From Chitinophaga agrisoli (GTDB lineage Bacteria > Bacteroidota > Bacteroidia > Chitinophagales > Chitinophagaceae), in the NCBI RefSeq assembly GCF_008386695.1, contig NZ_VUOC01000004.1:2172327-2236326 (forward strand): a stretch of 64,000 nucleotides of DNA, read 5' to 3'. Below are positions 46,402-54,548 of the stretch, piece by piece. Made by a program: the position numbers and the translations under genes. The notes beneath the pieces are model-generated. The model worked only from the letters and a program-made list of their open reading frames with translations. It had not been told where the DNA came from and made no database searches. Position 1 is the first letter of the stretch, and each line of letters begins with the position of its first letter.

Positions 46402-47094
46402 TTATTGCTTTAATGGCGGAAAATACAACTCATCGCCGGGTTTTATATCATGTATACTGTTTAAGCCATTGATCCTGGCCACTTCCATATAATGCACAGA
46501 TTCGCCGTAGATGCGGTACGTCATCAACGGTAACGTATCTCCGGCTTTTACTGTGCGTATATGCGTAAGGTCCGGCGAGCTGGCCTGCGCCTCCTGCACC
46601 TTTGTTTCAAAGGGCACGGATTCTGACAGGCTCAGTTTGATGAGCGCCCGCAGGGCGGAGCCATCCGGTTTAAACAGGGTGTACTTAACGGTTATATTCT
46701 TGCACACGCCCCGGAAAATAGATTTTCCCCAGGTAATGCGCAGGTAATTAGGCCGGTGCTGAGTGCCCTGGTAGCTGTATACTACGCTCTTTACCTTTTG
46801 CACATAGGCGTCTACGGTGGGCTGACTGGAAGGCAGGGGCACAATGCCGGTGCCATCCGCCAGCAGCTCCAGCTCAAAATCGCCGGAGTCCATGCGGGAA
46901 AAGATCTGCGTAGGCCCGGGCTGCCCCAGGGTCTTGGAGTCCATATAAGCTATATTATAGCTTAGGGTATAGGTCTCCGGGTTGATAACGGCATTCACCT
47001 GGCCCACCAGGTTAGAGGTGGCCTTGGGATCTGAATACCCTTTTATCATTAGTTTAACAAGCGAGCCCGCGGATGATGTGGATGGATTAGCCAT
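46402..47094 (-). CDS. eCIS LysM tube-adaptor protein (Afp7-like)
   Basis: This 230-aa protein joins an N-terminal tube-like beta domain (LVKLMIKGYSDPKATSNLVG; INPETYTLSYNIAY) to a C-terminal LysM domain (about residues 178-230: VKAGDTLPLMTYRIYGESVH, then INGLNSIHDIKPGDELYFPP). In Afp/PVC, protein 7 sits between tube and spike; despite the name, its LysM domain mainly serves assembly. The gene lies 3 bases after the small DUF5908 gene and 4 before vgrG, a tight cluster of baseplate-core genes. Confidence 0.93.
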   Translation of the reverse strand: MANPSTSSAGSLVKLMIKGYSDPKATSNLVGQVNAVINPETYTLSYNIAYMDSKTLGQPGPTQIFSRMDSGDFELELLADGTGIVPLPSSQPTVDAYVQKVKSVVYSYQGTQHRPNYLRITWGKSIFRGVCKNITVKYTLFKPDGSALRALIKLSLSESVPFETKVQEAQASSPDLTHIRTVKAGDTLPLMTYRIYGESVHYMEVARINGLNSIHDIKPGDELYFPPLKQ

Positions 47095-47097
47095 ATT

Positions 47098-47268
47098 TTA
47101 CCTGGTTGATAAAAACTCCCTGTTAGCGGTCAGATTATCCATACACTCACGTACGATCTTTTCCTTCAGCGCCTGCAGCTCTTTGCTGCTGATGCCGTTC
47201 ACGGCCGCTTTGGGCGCCTGTTCATCAATGGTCACTTTAATGACCAGCTCACGTATCTCTAAAGGCAT
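47098..47268 (-). CDS. DUF5908 small eCIS protein (positional Afp6 equivalent)
   Basis: A 56-aa protein reads MPLEIRELVIKVTIDEQ, then a basic amphipathic helix (SKELQALKEKIVRECMDNL). The N-terminus is the hallmark of DUF5908, a family of very short proteins encoded in Bacteroidota contractile-injection loci. The gene fits between the second tube gene (3 bases) and the LysM gene (3 bases), where Afp has the similarly short Afp6. It is easy to miss because it is under 60 codons. Its role in the particle is not established; position suggests the tube-baseplate junction. Confidence 0.9.
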   Translation of the reverse strand: MPLEIRELVIKVTIDEQAPKAAVNGISSKELQALKEKIVRECMDNLTANREFLSTR

Positions 47269-47271
47269 AAC

Positions 47272-47736
47272 TTACAGTGTTTGCTCAAAATATTCAAAGG
47301 CCAGCTCCAGTGATTCCACTACCACGTTATTATCCGTTGACTTAAGGTCGTTTATCTTGAGCCCTACCGGATAAGCGTTCTGGAACTTCCAGGTGGCCAG
47401 GATACTGCCATCGCCATCCAGGAGGTTCAGCGTTACCTGCGCTGGCGTAAAGGTGAATTGCGTAAGGCTCGTCCTTACCCATTGGGTCAGTTGCGAGCCT
47501 ATGAGCATACCACGCCGCAGCACAAGGTTCTCATATTTAGGAGGAGTGGGCAACCGGCGTATAAACCGGTTCTCCCCCCCCTCCTTTATTTCCATGGGTG
47601 TTATCTTCACGGAAAGACCACTTACTTCCTGGAAACTTCCTTCATTAGCCCCGGTAAACCCGTCCACGATCACACCAAAGTGGAACGCAACGGGCGGGAA
47701 AGGAGGAAGCGCAGCGGTTGTTTGGCCTGGTGGCAT
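47272..47736 (-). CDS. eCIS tube protein 2 (Afp5-like, gp19 family)
   Basis: This 154-aa protein has the gp19/Hcp-like tube fold: FHFGVIVDGFTGANEGSFQE near the start, the VSGLSVKITPMEIKEGGENR strand pair, and the usual end (KLNDLKS-like INDLKSTDNNVVVESLELAF). It resembles the next tube gene (47759-48247) in layout but has a different N-terminus and an RFIRRLPTPPKYENLVLRRG loop. It probably forms the first tube layer on the baseplate, as Afp5 does. Start chosen as the first in-frame ATG, 22 bases after the upstream gene. Confidence 0.92.
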   Translation of the reverse strand: MPPGQTTAALPPFPPVAFHFGVIVDGFTGANEGSFQEVSGLSVKITPMEIKEGGENRFIRRLPTPPKYENLVLRRGMLIGSQLTQWVRTSLTQFTFTPAQVTLNLLDGDGSILATWKFQNAYPVGLKINDLKSTDNNVVVESLELAFEYFEQTL

Positions 47737-47758
47737 ATCACATTAATGTTTTAAGCCG

Positions 47759-48247
47759 TTAGGATTTTAAAGCGGGCTCTATGATGGTCAGGCCTTCATG
47801 CGCTACTTCCATTGTTTCAATGGCAGCCTCGTTGGCGTCTGATTTCATATCTGTTACCTGCAGTTTCACCGGGAAAGCATTCAGCAAAGACCAGCTCATG
47901 GCCACTGCGCCGGTTTCATCCAGCAGGCTGATGGTAACGCTGGCGCGTTTGATGGTATTCATCTTGATACCTGCGTCGCCTGCATACATCTTCCACAGGG
48001 TAGCATCGTTCTGGAACGTGCCTTTCTTGAAAGTGATGTTGCCAAATTTCTTGATACCCGGCATTTTCACTGTAGAATAAGTGAGGCTGCTGCCGCCACG
48101 GTATTCAATGATCTGTGTTTCTGAGGAAAGGCCGCTTACTTCCTGGAATATGATCTCGGTTCCGTCCCATTGAACTTTGAACGCGAATTTAACTAAGGGC
48201 CATATATTGGCTGACTGGCCTGAGCCATCGGTTTTCAAATCTGCCAT
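47759..48247 (-). CDS. eCIS inner tube protein (Afp1-like)
   Basis: This 162-aa protein is of the phage tail tube/Hcp-like type (LVKFAFKVQWDGTEIIFQEV, SGLSSETQIIEYRGGSS, KKFGNITFKKGTFQNDATLW, LNAFPVKLQVTDMKSDANEA). It is the likely main subunit of the inner tube whose lumen carries cargo. It follows the sheath gene after 48 bases, the largest gap within this part of the operon. The abundant tube and sheath subunits are thus adjacent. Confidence 0.93.
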   Translation of the reverse strand: MADLKTDGSGQSANIWPLVKFAFKVQWDGTEIIFQEVSGLSSETQIIEYRGGSSLTYSTVKMPGIKKFGNITFKKGTFQNDATLWKMYAGDAGIKMNTIKRASVTISLLDETGAVAMSWSLLNAFPVKLQVTDMKSDANEAAIETMEVAHEGLTIIEPALKS

Positions 48248-48295
48248 GATAGTATTTTATTAAGGTTTTAAGGAAAAAGAACAAACCACCGTCCA

Positions 48296-49798
48296 TTAAG
48301 ACTGTTGCATTTGCTGCTGGAATGTGATCACGATAAACTCCGCAGGGCGTGTTAACGCTACTTTCACGGTTACCAGCATCTTACCATCCAGGATATCCTG
48401 CGGCGTCATAGTGGCGCCTAAGCCAACCTGTACATCAAATGCGGCGCCGGGTGCTGCGCCTGCCAATGCGCCCTGTTTCCAGAGGTTTTCCAGGAATGCG
48501 CTGATCATGGTCTTCAGGGAGATCCAGGTAGCGGCATCATTGGGCTCAAATACATAAGTACGGGTAGCCAGCTTAACGGACTGCTCGATCATGATAAGCG
48601 TACGCCTTACGTTGATATAACGCCAGTCCTGGCTGTTGCCGTCCAGCGTGCGGGCGCCCCATACCAGCGTACCTACGCCCGGGAAAGGACGGATCACGTT
48701 GATGGACTTACCGCCGATGATATCTACGTTCAGGCTTTGCTGTTCTTCATGGGAGATGTTCACCGCCGGTGCATTCACCATGCTTACAGATACGTTAGCC
48801 GGCGCTTTCCATACACCGCGGGAAGCGTCTACCATTGTATAAAGACCAGCCATAGCGGCGCTGGCAGGCAGCTCGTTCATATTGGCGCGCAGCTCTTCCA
48901 GGATGTGCACATAGGTAGGGCTGGCAGCCTTCAGGGATTGATGATAGTTCTTTTTGGCGCTATCATCCGGGGTAGCATTGGCTTTATATTTCCCTACGAT
49001 CACGGCGGCGGCAGGTTCCGGCAGCAGTGTGGCCAGGTCGATGGAAGCGTCCAGGTTCTCGAAGCTTACTTCGTCCGGCTGTACTACAGCGGTCTTCAGC
49101 CAGGGATAATAGGCGGCGCCATAGTTCAGGAAGTTGATCCCTATTTTGTCGCGGAAAGCGGTCACCACCTCATCGGTAGTATTGGCGGGCAGTTGTTTCA
49201 CCAGGTCAAAGATGCCAAAACGGCTCTGCATAGCAGCGCAATGGTTCAGCACCTGTGTGTAGATAGTGGTGTAACAATCTTCTCCCAGCGCAATCGCATC
49301 CGGGATCACGATCAGGGTAGGCTCCGGTTCTTTTTCCAGGATCTCGAATACATTGGGCTTGCTGTCAGAGCCAATGATATCGTCTGCCGCAATATCAAAA
49401 CCATCCGGTGTAGCGCCATAGGTGCCTACTGCCAGGATGTAGCAAACGCTGCCGCCGTTGGCGAAGAACAAGCGGATGCTGCTGTACATGTAAGCAGTGT
49501 TCTTGTCATTCAGCTTTACGATGGTAGGTTTACCATTGATGTTAAAGGTCTCCTGTTTCACCTTGGGATCGGGATCACCCAGGGAGTATTTAGGTTTAAA
49601 CCCGCTGCCAAAGTTTTCTAAGTACTCGGCAAAAGAAGTGATCCTGGTAGGTTTGTGTACCAGGGATTTACCGTTCCGTTCTGCTTTCTGCGTATAGCCA
49701 ATGAAAACGGGAACGGCGGTAGCCACGGCGGTAATCGAACTTGGGAAGGCGTTCTTTTCCTCAATGTATACCCCGGGGGTCATGAGTGTTGAAGGCAT
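48296..49798 (-). CDS. eCIS contractile sheath protein
   Basis: This 500-aa protein has the phage tail sheath signature start (TPGVYIEEKNAFPSSITAVA, TAVPVFIGYTQKAERNGK) and the conserved C-terminal core (VGTLVWGARTLDGNSQDWRY, INVRRTLIMIEQSVKLATR; end MLVTVKVALTRPAEFIVITF). Sheath contraction drives the tube into the target. Only one sheath gene is present, whereas Afp and PVC have three, so the particle should have a uniform sheath. It is placed before the tube genes. Confidence 0.96.
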   Translation of the reverse strand: MPSTLMTPGVYIEEKNAFPSSITAVATAVPVFIGYTQKAERNGKSLVHKPTRITSFAEYLENFGSGFKPKYSLGDPDPKVKQETFNINGKPTIVKLNDKNTAYMYSSIRLFFANGGSVCYILAVGTYGATPDGFDIAADDIIGSDSKPNVFEILEKEPEPTLIVIPDAIALGEDCYTTIYTQVLNHCAAMQSRFGIFDLVKQLPANTTDEVVTAFRDKIGINFLNYGAAYYPWLKTAVVQPDEVSFENLDASIDLATLLPEPAAAVIVGKYKANATPDDSAKKNYHQSLKAASPTYVHILEELRANMNELPASAAMAGLYTMVDASRGVWKAPANVSVSMVNAPAVNISHEEQQSLNVDIIGGKSINVIRPFPGVGTLVWGARTLDGNSQDWRYINVRRTLIMIEQSVKLATRTYVFEPNDAATWISLKTMISAFLENLWKQGALAGAAPGAAFDVQVGLGATMTPQDILDGKMLVTVKVALTRPAEFIVITFQQQMQQS

Positions 49799-49818
49799 AT
49801 TGAATGGATTTTGAGCGT

Positions 49819-50643
49819 TTAGTATAAAAATATTTCAGAGTAATCATTCCTGTCCTTATATAATGCGGCAGCTGCATTGGAGATCCTGCTAATGTCCGGG
49901 GCCGGTAATGCGGAGATGATCACCTTGTAACGGTCCTCTTCAAACGCGGAATAGTCCACCAGCTGAAACACGGGCGGAGCTGCAGTTGCCAGGGGCAACG
50001 GGCTCACGGAGATAAACACCGGCACCAGGCCCGTATTGGGCAGGGATACCTGTACAGCCGGCTCAAAAGCGCCGCTGCCGTTCGTACTGATCACTGCCGG
50101 CCGGGCCAGGGCCCGCAATCCGTCGCTCATCAGGAAATAACACCAACGTGTAGCTCTGGCCTGGAAACGGATATCATAGGATGGCTGCAGGTCTTTATCC
50201 AGCTGCAATACAATACGGCCAAAAGGTTTGGTCAACGGCCTTTCCTGCAGTACGGATACGTGCTGCAGGTCCAAAGCGCTGACATAACTATCCCAGTGCA
50301 GCACGCCGGGCGCTGCCTGTGGATCATTGCTGAAAAAAAAGAAATTGTCTGCCACGGCTACCGCATCCATCTGTGTATAATTATAGAACAGCTGGTCGGT
50401 GAGCGCCAGGTCAAACGACAGGCAAACAGGGTCCTTTAGCAGGGTTTCCCTGCTACGGTTATTACCGGCACGCGTTGTTTCATACAACAGCAGGAAGCCA
50501 TCCCGCAGCGGTTTTACCAGTAAACCGTTCTGCAGCAGACATTTTGTTGTAGGTGCAGGCACACTGACCTTTAATCCTTCAAAGCCGGGCCTTGTAAAAA
50601 ACGTATGACGGTAATAGACGGCGGTTAAGATCTCATACTTCAC
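49819..50643 (-). CDS. Unknown eCIS operon protein, 274 aa
   Basis: No family is recognised. The protein starts MKYEILTAVYYRHTFFT, has no signal peptide or membrane helix, and is beta-rich throughout with aromatic clusters (FDLALTDQLFYNYTQMDAVA, NFFFFSNDP, RATRWCYFLMSDGLRAL) and a final short helical, tyrosine-rich tail (NAAALYKDRNDYSEIFLY). It lies 29 bases after the DUF4255 cap gene and 20 before the sheath gene, so it is clearly part of the structural operon. By position I infer a cap adaptor or distal-end component joining tube terminator and sheath; an alternative is an assembly chaperone. Confidence 0.8.
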   Translation of the reverse strand: MKYEILTAVYYRHTFFTRPGFEGLKVSVPAPTTKCLLQNGLLVKPLRDGFLLLYETTRAGNNRSRETLLKDPVCLSFDLALTDQLFYNYTQMDAVAVADNFFFFSNDPQAAPGVLHWDSYVSALDLQHVSVLQERPLTKPFGRIVLQLDKDLQPSYDIRFQARATRWCYFLMSDGLRALARPAVISTNGSGAFEPAVQVSLPNTGLVPVFISVSPLPLATAAPPVFQLVDYSAFEEDRYKVIISALPAPDISRISNAAAALYKDRNDYSEIFLY

Positions 50644-50672
50644 TGCATTAAATTCGTCATGGTGTTAGCTAG

Positions 50673-51245
50673 CTATACAGTTCCCATGTTGCCGGTGGCA
50701 TCCGACACACCAGGCCTGTACTCCTTAATAATAGAATCATCAAATGAGAGCATACGCACCTTGTACACTACGGAGGGCATGTATTTAGCGCCCAGTGTGG
50801 TCCATATGTTATTCAGCTTGTCTGCTCCGGGACTTTCCATTTCAACGATCAGTTTTCCGATACGTTTATCCATACCCGGGGTATTAGCCCGCGTGAAAAC
50901 ATTCTTTGACTGGAAATAGGCAACTACAAAAGAGATGAAACGAAGCGCCTCCGGGTAGTTACCACTACTGAAGTACGCGGAAAATAACACGTAGAGATTA
51001 ATATTAACAGCTGCGGCGGTATTCGGCATAGTCACGCCGGCTGCAGCGCCTGTCGCGCCTTTACCGATCGTGTCTTTTTCAACATTCAACAATGTGACAA
51101 CAATCTTATTCTCACCCTGTATAGCCACAGAACCATCCTGGTTCATGATGCCGGATAAGATCACTTTTTCCTCGTTCGTCTGAAGATTCCTCTTAAAGTT
51201 GTTATTAATCTCTTCTGTAATGCAGACTAAGGTCTCATAGATCAT
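50673..51245 (-). CDS. eCIS tube terminator/cap, DUF4255 (Afp16-like)
   Basis: This 190-aa protein of the DUF4255/Pvc16 N-terminal type has the start MIYETLVCITEEINNNFKRN, a central LYVLFSAYFSSGNYPEALRF followed by ISFVVAYFQ, and the late VYKVRMLSFDDSIIKEYRPG. Afp16 relatives end tube polymerisation and cap the particle. It is the first gene of the eCIS operon, so its start codon marks the 5' end. A short insert between strands (GKGATGAAAGVTM) is low-complexity. Confidence 0.92.
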   Translation of the reverse strand: MIYETLVCITEEINNNFKRNLQTNEEKVILSGIMNQDGSVAIQGENKIVVTLLNVEKDTIGKGATGAAAGVTMPNTAAAVNINLYVLFSAYFSSGNYPEALRFISFVVAYFQSKNVFTRANTPGMDKRIGKLIVEMESPGADKLNNIWTTLGAKYMPSVVYKVRMLSFDDSIIKEYRPGVSDATGNMGTV

Positions 51246-51461
51246 CCAAATTTAAATTTCTGCCAATAGGCAGATAGGTAAGGTACTTTTGTTAAGTTTA
51301 CGTTGTAATTGGTTATTTTGAGTACTGAGAAAAAAGACAAGGTTGCAGCAAGTAAAAGGACAGTAACTGCCACCCTATCGGGCCACAATATAGTTGGTTG
51401 AAAAATAATTTAAAAGTTTTTCTTTAAAATTTAATTCTCTATTTTTTATATAATTAGACCT
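51246..51461. promoter_or_regulatory. Divergent promoter region of the eCIS operon and the GH18-like membrane protein
   Basis: This gene-free 216-base stretch is AT-rich, especially at 51405-51460. On the plus strand TACTTTTG (51284-51291) fits TAnnTTTG and could serve the rightward gene with a leader of about 165 bases. On the minus strand the only fit (51254-51247) lies directly before the operon start codon, which would imply almost no leader. Shared control of operon and membrane protein is plausible but not demonstrated. Confidence 0.5.
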
Positions 51462-53564
51462 ATGAGTCCCCTCAAAATGTTAGTGGGGTGCCTATGCATG
51501 ATTGTCCTGCTGCACCTGTGCATACCTGATACCTATGGTCAGCTGAAAATGCCTGACAAGATAAGCGCGCCCAAGATGCCTAAGGTGAGTGCCCCTAAGG
51601 TGAGCGCGCCTAAACTGCCTGCAGATACCGCGGTAAAAGCCAAACTTATACAGCGTATACTAAGCGTATTCCAGTTCAGGAAAAACGCCCGGGCAAAGGA
51701 ACAGGAAAGGGTGGTGGCCATCATCAACCAGATCCTCTCCGACTCCCTGGTGGTAACCTCGCGTGATATACAGGCGCTCAATGAGCAATTATCCAAAGCA
51801 GAGAATCAACATTTTGATTCCTTAAAATCCATGCTGGAAGCGCTGGCCGCAGAACAACAGGCTGCGCCGCCGGAGAAAGAGCCGGAGCCCGCAAAGGAGC
51901 CGGAGCCGGCCCCCGCGCCCGCGCCTACACAACAGGAAAGCGACCTGGACGCCCTGGTGAATAAGATGGTGCCCATCCTCCAGCAGAATGAAGACATGGC
52001 CCCGGCCGAAAAAGCAAAAGCAGAAAAACTAAAACAGATCAGGGAGGTGTACGGCAGAAGCAGTAACCGGGTGGACACCCTCCGCGAAGACTCCGTAGAT
52101 ATACTCTATACCCTTAAGCTTACACAGAAAGTAAACATTACCGGTATACAGCCGCTAACGATGGATGCCCAGTCTGCCCGCTATAACTATAGCGCGCTCT
52201 CCAGCATGGGCCTGTTGGGCTGCACCATCAACGGCCGCACCGGCCGCCTGTACAGAAGCTTTAACATGGATAGCCTGCATGCCGTACAGGCAGCGCACAA
52301 AGCAGGCTGTAATGTACAACTTATCATATCCGACAACGATAGTCTTAACATCTCCGCGCTGCTGCAACAACCGGATGTACAGCTGCTGCTGGCAGACACC
52401 CTGGCCAGCGTACTGCATGAGCTGCAGGGCAATGGCGTGATCATTTATTTCCGCCAGGTGAAACAGGAGCAGCGCGCTGCCCTCAGCAATTTTATTAACA
52501 CACTCTCCGGCCATCTGCGCACGTACCAGGCCAACTACTCCGTGAACATAGTGATCCCCTCCTTTGACCGGCAGCAGGTGTACGACCTGCCGGCCATGAA
52601 CCAGGCGGTTAGTTTTTTCCTGGTTGATTTTACACAAGTGAACAGTAAAGTGGCCGGCCCGCTTACCCCGCTCAAAGGCGGCAGCCCGGCGCTGTCCATC
52701 TCCGGCACTATGTCCCGCTACCTTTACCTGTCAAAGGATATCCCATCCTCCAAATACATATTGATGATGCCCAACTATGGGGCGGTGTGGAGCAAAAGCC
52801 TCAGCGGCGGCCCGGATGTGTTTAAGGGTTATATCAGCTACAGCGATATCATGAATAAGTATGCAGACGATTCGCTGATGTATGATGAAACAGAAGAATC
52901 TGCCCTTATTGAAATAAAGAACAGCGATGGCGATGTAACGGGAGAGATCTGGTTCGATGACTGCACTACCCTGGCCCCCAAATATGACTATATCCTCGAC
53001 AACGGCCTGGGTGGCCTGGCCATCTGGACCCTGGGCGCAGATGATGGTTATGGCGATCTGTGGGATGAGTTGACCTATAAATTTGTGACCATAGATACGG
53101 TATACCAGAAATCAGTGCCCATTGTACCGGAAACCTTCTGGACAAGGGTCATGCGGGAGCTTACCGCCTATAAGGAAATGTTCCAGAACCCCTGTTCTGT
53201 AAAAGCCTCCGACTATGAAGGCGATGTATATTTCAAATACGCCGCCTGGATCTTTTTGATCCTGGTGATACTTACCGCGGTATTATATATACTGGGCGTA
53301 CGCAATTATGGCGATGACTGGAAATGGAAAAAGCTGGCATTGATCGCGCTCATCGTACTAACATGCCTATTAGTGATCACCGGGGCCATGGCCATCTTCC
53401 TTAACAAACAACTGCCATGGCTGGGTATTTCTGATGAACCGGGTAAATGTCACAGCATACCGCTGAACACTATACTCACCATCCTGGGCGGTGGTTTTAT
53501 CATCGGGCTCGTATCTACCCGGTTCCTGATCCTGCCACTGCTTAAAAGGGATGAGATCCCTTAA
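51462..53564 (+). CDS. Membrane protein with degenerate GH18 (chitinase-like) domain, divergent from eCIS operon
   Basis: This 700-aa protein has a signal peptide (about 1-26), a repeated Lys-Pro segment (SAPKMPKVSAPKVSAPKLP), a helical part (about 60-130) and a Pro/Glu linker (about 136-157). Residues about 205-545 form a GH18-like barrel, recognised by its last strand (GGLAIWTLGADDGYGDLWDE) and by GNGVIIYFR at about 323. That stretch sits where active chitinases have DGxDxDxE, so the acidic catalytic residues appear lost. Three membrane helices follow (about 592-614, 624-647, 670-693). Topology inferred: barrel in the periplasm, C-terminus in the inner membrane. Its stop codon overlaps that of the convergent kinase gene. 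Position suggests a partner that docks or releases the injection particle at the envelope; an independent role is possible. Confidence 0.75.
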   Translation: MSPLKMLVGCLCMIVLLHLCIPDTYGQLKMPDKISAPKMPKVSAPKVSAPKLPADTAVKAKLIQRILSVFQFRKNARAKEQERVVAIINQILSDSLVVTSRDIQALNEQLSKAENQHFDSLKSMLEALAAEQQAAPPEKEPEPAKEPEPAPAPAPTQQESDLDALVNKMVPILQQNEDMAPAEKAKAEKLKQIREVYGRSSNRVDTLREDSVDILYTLKLTQKVNITGIQPLTMDAQSARYNYSALSSMGLLGCTINGRTGRLYRSFNMDSLHAVQAAHKAGCNVQLIISDNDSLNISALLQQPDVQLLLADTLASVLHELQGNGVIIYFRQVKQEQRAALSNFINTLSGHLRTYQANYSVNIVIPSFDRQQVYDLPAMNQAVSFFLVDFTQVNSKVAGPLTPLKGGSPALSISGTMSRYLYLSKDIPSSKYILMMPNYGAVWSKSLSGGPDVFKGYISYSDIMNKYADDSLMYDETEESALIEIKNSDGDVTGEIWFDDCTTLAPKYDYILDNGLGGLAIWTLGADDGYGDLWDELTYKFVTIDTVYQKSVPIVPETFWTRVMRELTAYKEMFQNPCSVKASDYEGDVYFKYAAWIFLILVILTAVLYILGVRNYGDDWKWKKLALIALIVLTCLLVITGAMAIFLNKQLPWLGISDEPGKCHSIPLNTILTILGGGFIIGLVSTRFLILPLLKRDEIP

Positions 53565-54442
53565 CCGATCAGGGCCTCCACTTCGGAAATATCGTAGGCG
53601 GGTTGTCCGCCGGAACGGGACGCCACCAGCGCGCCGGTAGCATTGGCAAATGCCAGGCAATGCTCCGGCGAGCGGCCTTGTATCAGGCTGCTCAGGAAAC
53701 CTGCCAGGAAAGCATCGCCACTGCCAATGGTGTCCGCCACCTGGATCTTAAACCCGGGATGTGTAAAGAATTGCCCATGCATGTACAGCATGGCGCCTTC
53801 CCCACCCATGGTAACTATAATAACAGGTATATTATATTCCTTAGAGATGGCCTGCACTTTGTCTTTTTTTGTCTGGAACTCGCCGGACCAGCTGCTGATC
53901 AGCTCCAGCTCCGCAGCATTCAGCTTTAGTATATCACAACGCTGCATGAACTTTACCAGCTGTTCCTGTGTAAAATGCGGCGGCCGCAGGTTAACATCCA
54001 ACACCTTCTTTATACCGGATTGTAACAACTTATCAAGTGTAGCGGCCGTTACTTCGTCCCGCGCGGCCAGGGTGCCAAACACCATATAACCAGCCTGCTG
54101 CAAAAGCCCTTCCAGGGCGGGCTGCCATTCAATAAAATCCCAGGCTACCGGGTAAACAAAGGTATACTCCACATCATGGTCGCTGATCGGCTGCGCCAGC
54201 ACGCTGCCCGTGGGATGCGTGGTATCCTGCTGCACATACGCAGTTGAAAGATGGTTATCGCGCAATAGTGATAGCAGGCCCCTGCCATGATCATCATTGC
54301 CCACCCGGGAGATAACAGCCACCTGTTGTCCCAGTTTTTGCAGATGGTAAGCGGCATTTACCGGCGCGCCGCCGGGCAGCTCCTTATCAGGGAGCACATC
54401 CCATAACATTTCGCCAAAACATATGATGTTAAACATAGACAT
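53561..54442 (-). CDS. PfkB family carbohydrate kinase (fructokinase-like)
   Basis: The frame extends to 54685, but that N-terminus is not kinase-like and would overlap the neighbour, so I use the ATG at 54442 (293 aa; 54436 is also possible). PfkB signatures are complete: FGEMLWDVLPDKELPGGAPV near the start (substrate and dimer region) and DTIGSGDAFLAGFLSSLIQG near the end with the catalytic Asp and anion hole. It should phosphorylate a sugar such as fructose with ATP in the cytoplasm. It lies beside the maltose locus, but the SnoaL-like gene separates them, so it is a separate transcript. Confidence 0.9.
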   Translation of the reverse strand: MSMFNIICFGEMLWDVLPDKELPGGAPVNAAYHLQKLGQQVAVISRVGNDDHGRGLLSLLRDNHLSTAYVQQDTTHPTGSVLAQPISDHDVEYTFVYPVAWDFIEWQPALEGLLQQAGYMVFGTLAARDEVTAATLDKLLQSGIKKVLDVNLRPPHFTQEQLVKFMQRCDILKLNAAELELISSWSGEFQTKKDKVQAISKEYNIPVIIVTMGGEGAMLYMHGQFFTHPGFKIQVADTIGSGDAFLAGFLSSLIQGRSPEHCLAFANATGALVASRSGGQPAYDISEVEALIG

Positions 54443-54500
54443 GAAGATAGGAAAACAAATTATTAACATCATAATGTAATACGGTACCAATAAATGGCAG

Positions 54501-54508
54501 TAATTTTG
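54501..54508 (+). promoter_or_regulatory. Promoter -7 element for the SnoaL-like gene
   Basis: TAATTTTG fits the Bacteroidota TAnnTTTG consensus and lies 40 bases before the ATG at 54549, giving a leader of about 36 bases. No clear -33 TTG box is visible at the expected distance. Confidence 0.4.
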
Positions 54509-54548
54509 TGCCTCTACACTTTTTGTATCACTCCAAAAATTACCCATC

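Noticed and set aside
31185-51245. A prophage
   Set aside because: Tail-like genes only; no capsid, portal, terminase, integrase, lysis or replication genes are present.
51247-51254. TAnnTTTG-like element on the minus strand at the eCIS operon start
   Set aside because: It lies two bases from the start codon, so the transcript would begin inside the gene. The motif is short and the region AT-rich, so chance is likely.
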